The notes under the pieces were generated by a model. The model ran no database searches, was not told the DNA's origin, and saw only the letters and a list, made by a program, of their open reading frames with translations. Position numbers and translations under genes: made by a program. DNA of 56,182 bases from Chromatiales bacterium (GTDB lineage: Bacteria > Pseudomonadota > Gammaproteobacteria > Thiohalospirales > Thiohalospiraceae): contig JALSHD010000133.1 of assembly GCA_026982395.1 (NCBI GenBank), positions 1 through 56,182 on the forward strand, in the 5' to 3' direction. Below are positions 10,584 through 18,214 of this stretch, one piece after another. Within the stretch, counting starts at the first letter, position 1; every line of letters begins with the position of its first letter.

Positions 10584-11696
10584 TCAACTTGACGGGGCGC
10601 CTCGCCCCAACCACATCTGGACCGCATCAACAATCCGCGGCCGCTGTTTACCAGGCCCGTCAATAAAGGCAGAACCATGCTGACGCAGAAGTTTGCGCAG
10701 CTCCGGATAGCGTCCCAATTTATATAAACACTCGGCGTACCAGAGCATGAGTTGCGGCTCACCGTTTCGAAACTGTAACGTTTTCTGCAGCCGATCAGCC
10801 GCTTCTTCCACCTCACCAGTTCGCACCAGCAAACGGCCAAGCCCCAGAATGGCAGGATAGTTTTCCGGTTGCAGTTTTATGATTTCACGATAAATCTGTT
10901 TTGCTCTCTCCCGGTTTGCTTCCTCACGATCCCGCTCCAGCAAACTGGTAAAGGCATAATCATCATAAAGCTTCGCCTGCTGTAGCAGCATATCGATATC
11001 GTCTGGAGCGTTGGCAACAGCCCGGTCCACCTCCATGGCTCTTTCCAGGAATTTGTTTTCAATTCTGGCTATTGATGAAGCGGCCATAACACGAATCGAA
11101 TTGTCCGGATCCAGCAATGCTCCACGTAAAGCCGGCGCAAATTCAGGGCGGAAATGTTTGCTCATCAGCACAATGGCATCCCGCTTCTGTTGCAGGGTAC
11201 CATTGGCTAGAATATCCCGAAAAGAATCAGGTACGGCAACACCCCTCAGCTGGCTATGAACCTCCAGAAAATCGGCCAGTTCAGAAACTTCATCACGCTG
11301 CTCCCTGGGAAACAGTCCGGCATACCAATCCTCAAAACTGGTAGTGGTGCGGCGATACCAGGCATGCATCCCGACAGTAAGCAATGTTCCCAGCACGCCT
11401 ACCGGGCCAAATGCTGCGGTTGCAACCACAAACAGTTGTGCTGTCCGGCGCTTTACCCCTCCCGGGCAGCGGAATATTTTTTGTTGCCAGAAAAGCAGCA
11501 GCGCCACCAGAATAGAATGCAGCAGGGCTGCTTCTCCTATAGCAAGAGTGACTCCCGCCGTAGCAAACAGGAGTATCAACTCCAGTACCAACGTAATCAG
11601 CAAAACGACAGCAAAATGAATTCGGCACCCGAATGAGCTTTTGCGCCGCTTCGCCGGTTGCTGGATATATTTACTGCTTATTGTCGGGGCAGCCAT
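10584..11696 (-). CDS. pelE: PelE, inner-membrane TPR protein of the Pel export complex
   Basis: 370 residues from the ATG at 11696, which has AAGG eight bases upstream; an in-frame TTG at 11726 is less likely. Two or three N-terminal membrane segments (FAVVLLITLVLELILLFATA and following) lead to a soluble region with helical repeats such as EEVEEAADRLQKTLQFRNGE, as expected for PelE, which joins PelD and PelG at the inner membrane. It lies 42 bp after pelD. The protein ends abruptly with WLGRGAPSS, while another frame continues with a protein-like tail, so a 3' frameshift is possible. The family assignment rests on context and domain layout as well as sequence. Confidence 0.85.
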   Translation of the reverse strand: MAAPTISSKYIQQPAKRRKSSFGCRIHFAVVLLITLVLELILLFATAGVTLAIGEAALLHSILVALLLFWQQKIFRCPGGVKRRTAQLFVVATAAFGPVGVLGTLLTVGMHAWYRRTTTSFEDWYAGLFPREQRDEVSELADFLEVHSQLRGVAVPDSFRDILANGTLQQKRDAIVLMSKHFRPEFAPALRGALLDPDNSIRVMAASSIARIENKFLERAMEVDRAVANAPDDIDMLLQQAKLYDDYAFTSLLERDREEANRERAKQIYREIIKLQPENYPAILGLGRLLVRTGEVEEAADRLQKTLQFRNGEPQLMLWYAECLYKLGRYPELRKLLRQHGSAFIDGPGKQRPRIVDAVQMWLGRGAPSS

Positions 11697-11738
11697 AGCT
11701 TGTACCTTGTTAACGTATTGCAACAAAAAACCGGGCAG

Positions 11739-13139
11739 CTAAGCGGGAGTATGCAGATCTTCAATTCTCACCGCCCATGACGCCCCTCGCAGTTCACCTC
11801 CCAACTCGCTCTGAAGCGCTTTCAGCAAACGTTCTTCTACAATTCGGGCGTTTCGCTTTGGCGTGGCTGGTAAAATAATGGTGAATTCCCGGCCATTATT
11901 GCGCCGGTCAAAAGCCAAATCGGTGGTACGCAGCACCTGGTCTATTGCCTTGCTCAAGGCGCCTGGAGCATGAGAGCGCACATCTCTGGGTAGTTCATCG
12001 TAATTCTGGAGCGCTATATCGATCTGCGCAAGAGCAAAATTATGTCGCCGGGCCAGAGAGGTTAGAAAAGCCGTCTGGCGAGCATAGTAGTTGGAAGAGA
12101 GGAACAACCCGCTGTCATTGACAACGCTATTCTCTTTCGCTGTATGAAACCGCCGCGCATTGCCATAGACCGTACCTATCCACTCGCATACCACCTCGAA
12201 ATTCTTGACGGTTGTCCATCCCAGTTCCACAAAATCCAGCTCCTCGATCTTGAGCATGCCGATAACTTCACCGGTTTCTGAGTTGGTCAGCGGCCCTGCC
12301 AAAACACCCTGCCGATCCAGTATATGCTCATCATTCTCATTGGAAACATTCAGGATACGGCGGCGTGCAACAACCTCCTGGAACAGGGGGTGCTCCGCCC
12401 CGATAACACGCAAATATTCATCGCTCCCTGTCCAGCCGGTATGTACCGCAGCCTCCAGCACATCCTGACTAAGTATAAATACGGAAGATTTCTGCGGGCT
12501 CATCACTGCCCGAACCATATCCATAATGCTGAACAGAACCTTGCCCGAATCAAGTTGCTCCAGGGATTTTACTGCTTGATGCATGGAGATAACAGTGCGC
12601 ATCTGGCCCGCGACCCGCACCTCCAGATCTGCCTTTATCTCTTGTTGGCGCTGAAATGCGTCAGCAATGATTTTCTCGTTTTGGCGCGCCTCCTCCAGTT
12701 GTTTGCGCAGCTGTTCGCGTTCCCGCAAATGCCGCATGCGCAGCTCCCCGAGCAACACGGCAGCAACAAACCACATCAGGGGACGACGCACGACCTCGAA
12801 CAGATAATCATAAAGATCCTGGTTCATCGTCTGTTCGGGAATTCCCACTGCCAGTAAAACAACCGTCGCAGCCAGCGCAGAAAGCACTCCTTCTGCTGTA
12901 CCGTACTGCACTGTGATCAACAGCACAATCAACCAGAACGGATGCGGAGTAACATACCAAAAAGAGTCCGCATCAAAAACGAACTGGTCCAGCAAGATAG
13001 CCAGCACAAAAAACAGTGCTATCTCCAGTAGTGCGGAACGCTTTACACCCAGAATTCGGCCCGGCTTGTGCTCCAGGTCCATCACTTCTTTTTCTGCACT
13101 ATCCGCAAATTTCGGGCGCTGCAATATCTCGGTCTTCAT
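11739..13139 (-). CDS. pelD: PelD, c-di-GMP receptor of the Pel export complex
   Basis: 466-residue inner-membrane protein that binds cyclic di-GMP and switches on Pel export. Hydrophobic segments lie at about residues 36-56, 65-78, 82-100 and 118-131. A charged coiled coil follows at about 134-175, then a GAF domain (about 195-335) and a degenerate GGDEF domain at the C-terminus. The GGDEF active-site motif is absent, but an inhibitory-site RxxD is present as R404-T-T-D407, the c-di-GMP-binding arrangement known from PelD. The start codon overlaps the preceding pelC-type gene by 4 bp. The locus is therefore expected to respond post-translationally to c-di-GMP. Confidence 0.95.
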   Translation of the reverse strand: MKTEILQRPKFADSAEKEVMDLEHKPGRILGVKRSALLEIALFFVLAILLDQFVFDADSFWYVTPHPFWLIVLLITVQYGTAEGVLSALAATVVLLAVGIPEQTMNQDLYDYLFEVVRRPLMWFVAAVLLGELRMRHLREREQLRKQLEEARQNEKIIADAFQRQQEIKADLEVRVAGQMRTVISMHQAVKSLEQLDSGKVLFSIMDMVRAVMSPQKSSVFILSQDVLEAAVHTGWTGSDEYLRVIGAEHPLFQEVVARRRILNVSNENDEHILDRQGVLAGPLTNSETGEVIGMLKIEELDFVELGWTTVKNFEVVCEWIGTVYGNARRFHTAKENSVVNDSGLFLSSNYYARQTAFLTSLARRHNFALAQIDIALQNYDELPRDVRSHAPGALSKAIDQVLRTTDLAFDRRNNGREFTIILPATPKRNARIVEERLLKALQSELGGELRGASWAVRIEDLHTPA

Positions 13140-13717
13140 TGTTTGTCTTCCATCATGTGTTGTGACAACCCTTGCACCAGGCGCATTACGAGCCGCTGAG
13201 CAGCCTCGGTAGCACTATCTCTTCCCAGATAGGCGCTACCCACCTCCGAAGCGCTGGCCGCCCACAAAATCGTTCCGTCTGTCCGAATCAGACGAACGCT
13301 GATACCAACGACAGGTTGTTTGCGAAAACCATATCGATAACCAAACTCTGTTACGCTGCCGGTCAAAACAACATCGGCCCCGGCAGCCCGCCCCATCGCA
13401 ACCGGTTCATCTGCAGGGAAATTGTCAACTGACTGCGCCGTATTCAGTAACGGGGATTCCTGTATGGAAAACAGACCCTCCTTGTACAGCTCTGTAGCAA
13501 CAAGCCTGGCAACGGCCACTCCCGCCTTGGGATGAACAGTAAGATTTTGAAAAGGAACTACAAGCACACCCATATCGCGCTGGGGCGGGGGGGAGCTGTT
13601 GACAAAATTCCGCTCCAGGTGGGAACCGGTACTGCACCCTGTCAGCCAGAACGCCGCCAAGACAACCAATATAAATGTAACTGCTTTATAGCAACATCTG
13701 TTCATCCCTGAGGTCAT
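13136..13717 (-). CDS. pelC: PelC-family outer-membrane lipoprotein, second copy
   Basis: 193 residues with a lipoprotein signal ending in LTGC, so it should be lipidated at that cysteine and anchored to the outer membrane. The mature part contains VLVVPFQNLTVHPKAGVAVARLVATELYKEGLF, typical of PelC. Known PelC forms a periplasmic ring under the PelB barrel and guides the polymer out. Its start overlaps the first pelC-type gene by 4 bp and its stop overlaps pelD by 4 bp. It shares the same domain order with the upstream copy, so the pair probably arose by tandem duplication. Confidence 0.9.
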   Translation of the reverse strand: MTSGMNRCCYKAVTFILVVLAAFWLTGCSTGSHLERNFVNSSPPPQRDMGVLVVPFQNLTVHPKAGVAVARLVATELYKEGLFSIQESPLLNTAQSVDNFPADEPVAMGRAAGADVVLTGSVTEFGYRYGFRKQPVVGISVRLIRTDGTILWAASASEVGSAYLGRDSATEAAQRLVMRLVQGLSQHMMEDKQ

Positions 13718-14400
13718 GATGAGCTCCCTCCTGCCTCCCCGGCAACAGCATCAGGCTGTGCTGTCCGCTTCCCGCCAGCATTGTCCGGTAGCATGGTTGA
13801 GCAACGCAGTTCGTTTATGTTCAGCTGCTCCAGCTCTTTTGTCACGGCATCCACAACCCGCTGCGCAGCCTGGTTAAGGCTGTCTCGATGCATAAAACCG
13901 CGTCCGGCAACACTTTGGCTTGATGCCCAGATAACCTGTCCGTCACAGCCTCGAACCATGCGTACACTCAAACCAACCACCGGCTCTTCGCGTAATCCGT
14001 GCTGATATCGATATTCGGTCACGCTACCCAGCAACACAGCATCCACACCCAGTTTGTGTGCCAGCTCCCGAACACGGGGCACAGGCTGGATTTGCGCACT
14101 CTCCTCTTTCTTGTCGCGCAGCTGCTGGAGAAGCGTTGATTCCTCTCGAACCTGAAATGTCCCCAACCGATACAGTTCCGTACTCATTAAACGGGTCAGT
14201 ATCTGGCCAGCATTGGGATGCCCGCTCAGGTTTTCAAAAGGCAGAATCGCTACATGGTGCGCATCGGGGGAAGCAGTCCGATTTTGCACCTCTGGTTTTT
14301 CCAGCCCTCTATTGCTCGCGCAACCGGAAAGGGCAAATACAGCAACCAGAATCACCCCGAACAAACCTGTCTGTTTACTACCGAACTTTTTTTCCAACAT
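13714..14400 (-). CDS. pelC: PelC-family outer-membrane lipoprotein, first copy
   Basis: 228 residues from the ATG at 14400, chosen because an AAGGG stands ten bases upstream and the signal peptide then has normal length; an in-frame ATG at 14421 would add seven residues. The lipobox is LSGC. The mature protein contains VAILPFENLSGHPNAGQILTRLMSTELYRLGTF and VDAVLLGSVTEYRYQHG, closely parallel to the second copy, plus a longer C-terminal tail (about 40 extra residues). Two different PelC lipoproteins in tandem suggest a mixed ring or a specialised partner for the separate PelB barrel. Confidence 0.88.
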   Translation of the reverse strand: MLEKKFGSKQTGLFGVILVAVFALSGCASNRGLEKPEVQNRTASPDAHHVAILPFENLSGHPNAGQILTRLMSTELYRLGTFQVREESTLLQQLRDKKEESAQIQPVPRVRELAHKLGVDAVLLGSVTEYRYQHGLREEPVVGLSVRMVRGCDGQVIWASSQSVAGRGFMHRDSLNQAAQRVVDAVTKELEQLNINELRCSTMLPDNAGGKRTAQPDAVAGEAGGSSS

Positions 14401-14474
14401 CACAATTTCATCCCTTGTCATAAATGCTACGAATAGGCGCTATAGCAAAATGTTCCACCCGAAAACCCGGAAAA

Positions 14475-16076
14475 TCAGAAACGCCACAACAGATAACCAC
14501 CTGCCCGCGTATAACGCGCATACTCTCCTCGATACGGACCTGCACTGTGAACAAATTTCAGACCGGCCTCCAGCCCAAGCCAGGGTTCATAAGCCAGATT
14601 GGCGCTCACAAATGGTCCGCCCGCATCGTTGCGCGGATCATAACTGGCGCCGATTCCAGCCTCATAGCGCAAATAGTCGCTTAGCCGGTCAAACCATATG
14701 GCATCCAGTGAGTGTACCTGGCGAGACACCACAGGCAGCGGGTGATAATCGATACCCGCATAACGCCGGGTATCTACAGAGGTCCGTTCTTCCAGATCCA
14801 GGTTGTAACCAATGCTCAGCCGCGGCGCAATCTGCTGCAGTAACAGACGGGCACCAAGCATGATACCGTAGCTTCCGGCTACACTGTCATCATCCTCGAC
14901 CCCATAGTTTCGTACTGAGGCGGCGATATAGGTAGACAGAGCCTCATCCACCGGCCGTCTCCAGCCGTCCCGGCCCGGCCGCTCCCAGCCCACGGTCAAA
15001 CTATCGACGGTACCGCCATCCACCAATCCTTCGACATACCTCCATTCTGGCGTCTTATAGTTCGCGTTTATCCAGACCCGGGAAAGATCCAGGCGCTGGG
15101 AATATTCAGCACCGAGGCCAATGGCATCATTCCCGCCAAACAAGGTCAGTCGGGTATAGGCAGCCCAATCAAAATGCCGTTGGGCATGCAGCTCAAAATA
15201 GCCTCTCTCCCCTCTAAATGAACCCAGCGGGCCATCAACACGGCGCAATTCGTTATCACGTATTGAGCGCCGTTCATAGGCAAAACCCAGTTGGGTTCTC
15301 TCGCCGAAAAGCTGGTGCCCTGACAACCGGGAAATCTGCTGCCAGTCGGCGTTGTGAAGTTGCTGCCAATCCATATCCAGACGCAAACGGGGGCCATATT
15401 CATATAGCAAACCTGCTTTTGCCGCAATTACCGACGGCTCTTCCCGCCCCATGTGCAGGGCCTGGTTATAAAAGGTGACAGCCCGCTGCCACTGCCCGAG
15501 GCGCGCTTCTATACCGGCCATTTCCGGTAACAGTTCTCTGTTGTCGGGATACTGCTCATGCAGTTGTTCGAACCTGGCTCGGGCGGCAAACAGCTTTCCG
15601 GTCTCTGCCAGCCACAATGCCCGCAACCGTTCCAGGCGAAGCGCGGTTGCCTCGTTCTGGCGTATGGGTTGCCCGGATTGCACTCCTGTATCAGCGATCT
15701 CCGGCGGAGAAACCAACTCCACGGCTATACGAGTATCACTCTCGGGCTGTACACGAAAAATGACATTCTGTTTGGCGTGTATCAATAAACTGTCATAACC
15801 GATACTGCTCCAGTCGATCCATGCGGCTGTCCGATCGGTTACTTCGGCAATCAGGGAGGGGGGAATGGGAGCGGAAAATCGTAAAACCAGTTCCTTGCCA
15901 TCTGTTTCATGCTGCACAACCACCGGTTTGCTCCAGATAAAAACCATCCGTAACCGCTCGTTTCCGGAATCAATGAGCAGATCCACCTCGTTTTTTGCGT
16001 GCGCCACCACCGGGAGTGCAAACACCAAAAAGAGCAACGCCAAAGCTCGTACCATGTCCCTGTGAAGCCGCATCAT
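14475..16076 (-). CDS. pelB: PelB C-terminal half as a separate outer-membrane barrel protein
   Basis: 533 residues with a cleavable signal peptide (MVRALALLFLVFALPVVAHA). After it comes a β-rich AMIN-like segment (about residues 30-130), two or three helical repeats (about 150-220), and a barrel-like region to the C-terminal aromatic residue (YLLWRF). In P. aeruginosa the helical repeats and the porin are one chain of about 1190 residues. Here the porin is its own exported protein, overlapping the upstream half by 4 bp (ATGA at 16073-16076). It should form the outer-membrane pore for Pel with the PelC lipoproteins. Confidence 0.87.
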   Translation of the reverse strand: MMRLHRDMVRALALLFLVFALPVVAHAKNEVDLLIDSGNERLRMVFIWSKPVVVQHETDGKELVLRFSAPIPPSLIAEVTDRTAAWIDWSSIGYDSLLIHAKQNVIFRVQPESDTRIAVELVSPPEIADTGVQSGQPIRQNEATALRLERLRALWLAETGKLFAARARFEQLHEQYPDNRELLPEMAGIEARLGQWQRAVTFYNQALHMGREEPSVIAAKAGLLYEYGPRLRLDMDWQQLHNADWQQISRLSGHQLFGERTQLGFAYERRSIRDNELRRVDGPLGSFRGERGYFELHAQRHFDWAAYTRLTLFGGNDAIGLGAEYSQRLDLSRVWINANYKTPEWRYVEGLVDGGTVDSLTVGWERPGRDGWRRPVDEALSTYIAASVRNYGVEDDDSVAGSYGIMLGARLLLQQIAPRLSIGYNLDLEERTSVDTRRYAGIDYHPLPVVSRQVHSLDAIWFDRLSDYLRYEAGIGASYDPRNDAGGPFVSANLAYEPWLGLEAGLKFVHSAGPYRGEYARYTRAGGYLLWRF

Positions 16077-18214
16077 GTTCCTTGTCCCCTTGTTGCCAAA
16101 ACCTCGCCAGCCTGTTCGATATGGCCAGTTTCGATCAGGATGGTGGCAAAGTCAGCCCGCAAATCAGGGTTGTCAGGGTTGTCCGCCAGTAACTCTTGAA
16201 ATGCGAGGATTGCACTGTCACGTTCACCGAGTCGATACAAAGCCTGGGCTCTGACGCTGGCCTGGCGCAGATCCAGATCGGGTTCTGCAGCAAGCAACTG
16301 AATAACCCGCCGGTAGTAAGGTACCGCCAGTTGCGATTTGTTCCGCCGGGTCAGAAGTTCAGCGTAGAAGTAGTTGCTTTCCACGTCACCGCTGTTGTTC
16401 TTGAGATAACGGCCAAGCTTGTCAAACGCATCTTCCCAGCGCTCTTCCTGATAGGCAAGTAAACCGAGTCTGCGGAGCATGTCGGGATCATCGGGGGCAA
16501 TGGCCAGAATGCGTCTGCTGGCCTCAGATGCCAAATCGGTAAAACCAACGTGATCCGCGCGACGAATAAAGCGGCGCAGCTGTTCAACACTCCGGCTGTC
16601 CCTGATAGCCTGGGTCATGACAAGGCGCAGGCGGGGATAATCCTCTTCCCGCTGTAAAATATCCATCTGGAATTCCACCGGTTCTCCGCTGAAACCAAGC
16701 GATACGAGATCGCCCTGGCTCATTTTTAAAACGCGCTCGGTAGCACCTGCTTCAAGTAACCGCTCCAACCACGCCAGCCGCTGTTCACCCTCAGCACTGC
16801 GAGCCCGCTCCTCTACCCATTGCAATGCCAGGGGTTCCGGCCGAGGTCCCCAAATATAAAGCAGTTGACTTACCTCAGGGCTTTCTGCCGGTGCGTTGGC
16901 CGCCAGATCCATATAAATCCTTTCAGCCAGCACCTTGTCATTCAGCTGCAATGCCCGATACGCCAGCGCCTGCTTTTCTTTCCTACTCAAGTTTGGCTGT
17001 TTCAACTGCTGCCGCAACAGAGCAAGCAGCTCTTCGTATCGACCGGCTTTCTGCAGCGCGGATTCATAACGGTAATTCATTTCCTTCCTTTCTGCATCAC
17101 TCAGATCGGAACGCGCCAACTGTTGCTGCCAGAATACAAACAGCTCTTCCTCACCTCTTTCCTTACGCAATATGGATTCGTAGCGGTAAGTGATGGCTGC
17201 CCTCTCCTTTGGACTTGATTCTGCTCGCTCAATTTGCTCCAGCAGATAGGCAAGTAATGTTTGCCAGCGGCTGTTTTCGCGCAAGGCTGTTTCATAGCGC
17301 TCACCCAGCTCCCGACGCTGCTTTTTATCCAGATCGGAACGCAGCAGTTGCTGGCGCAGGAAAGCCAACCTTTTTTCCTCGCGCCCAAGCGTACGCAGGG
17401 TATGCTCATACCGATAGCTGATTTCCCGCCTCTCTTTATCACTCACGTCAGGCCGGGCAAGCTGGCGTTCCCAAAAGGCAAACAGTTCCGGGTAACGGCC
17501 GGCCCCCGCCAGAGCCCGCTCGTAATACACGGTCCATCTGCCACCACGTTCACCATAACCCTGAAGATAGGTAATTGCCCCTTCATATTGCCCCAGATCC
17601 AGAGAGAGACTTACCAGGAATTCGCGTGCGCGCAAATCAAATGAGGCCGGATGTTCATGTGCAAGCTTCCGCAGTATGTCAGTCGCTCCAACCATATCTC
17701 CCTCTGCTGCCAGCAGGTACGCGAGATCGAGGTAGTCATGCGGCTTTGCCTCATAGTCCTGCACGATACGCTTCAATACCTCTATCTGCTGGCGATAACG
17801 GCCCTCAGCATTATAAAGCTGGGAAAGATTCCGCAAGGCCTGCTCGGAAGGCTGTACCTCTGTCCGCTTCTCCAGGCTACCCAGATAATCATGAGGGCGC
17901 TGGGTCTGCTGATAATATTTGCTCAGCCGCAACCGGGCTTCCATATTATCCGGATTGTATTCAACAAAAGTTTCCATCAGCTCTACCGCCTTGCCCATCT
18001 CTCCATAGATCAGATAGAGATCGGAAAGGGGCAGCACCACATTGGCAGAAGCATCCCCCTTCTCCAGCAAGCTCTCGTACTCCGCCCGTGCCGCAGTGTA
18101 TTGCTGATTCTTGTAGTGCATCAGCGCCAGCTCGGGAGGGCGCGGATAAGCCAGATAGCCGCCGAGCAACCCCAGTACCACCACCAGCAGAACGATAAAA
18201 TGCGCCTTGTTCAT
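16073..18214 (-). CDS. pelB: PelB N-terminal half: membrane-anchored periplasmic TPR protein
   Basis: 713 residues. An uncleaved N-terminal membrane anchor (about residues 5-23) precedes a fully helical periplasmic region of TPR-like repeats. It includes five near-identical-length 38-residue repeats at about residues 239-427 and ordinary TPRs near the C-terminus (SNYFYAELLTRRNKSQLAVP). In canonical PelB this segment is continuous with the barrel and contacts PelA. Here the chain ends before the barrel, which is encoded by the next gene. Starts and stops overlap the neighbours (1 bp with the deacetylase gene, 4 bp with the barrel gene), arguing that the split is functional and not a recent frameshift. 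Confidence 0.9.
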   Translation of the reverse strand: MNKAHFIVLLVVVLGLLGGYLAYPRPPELALMHYKNQQYTAARAEYESLLEKGDASANVVLPLSDLYLIYGEMGKAVELMETFVEYNPDNMEARLRLSKYYQQTQRPHDYLGSLEKRTEVQPSEQALRNLSQLYNAEGRYRQQIEVLKRIVQDYEAKPHDYLDLAYLLAAEGDMVGATDILRKLAHEHPASFDLRAREFLVSLSLDLGQYEGAITYLQGYGERGGRWTVYYERALAGAGRYPELFAFWERQLARPDVSDKERREISYRYEHTLRTLGREEKRLAFLRQQLLRSDLDKKQRRELGERYETALRENSRWQTLLAYLLEQIERAESSPKERAAITYRYESILRKERGEEELFVFWQQQLARSDLSDAERKEMNYRYESALQKAGRYEELLALLRQQLKQPNLSRKEKQALAYRALQLNDKVLAERIYMDLAANAPAESPEVSQLLYIWGPRPEPLALQWVEERARSAEGEQRLAWLERLLEAGATERVLKMSQGDLVSLGFSGEPVEFQMDILQREEDYPRLRLVMTQAIRDSRSVEQLRRFIRRADHVGFTDLASEASRRILAIAPDDPDMLRRLGLLAYQEERWEDAFDKLGRYLKNNSGDVESNYFYAELLTRRNKSQLAVPYYRRVIQLLAAEPDLDLRQASVRAQALYRLGERDSAILAFQELLADNPDNPDLRADFATILIETGHIEQAGEVLATRGQGT
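16934..17500 (-). repeat. Five tandem 38-residue repeats inside the PelB scaffold
   Basis: Residues 239-427 of the PelB N-terminal protein consist of five units of 38 residues (the last is 37). The consensus is roughly GRYEELLAFLRQQLARSD followed by LSxKERxEIxYRYESALRK. The units begin at residues 239, 277, 315, 353 and 391. The period is four residues longer than a normal TPR. Conserved points are the QQLxR helix end and the YRYE box. Confidence 0.85.
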
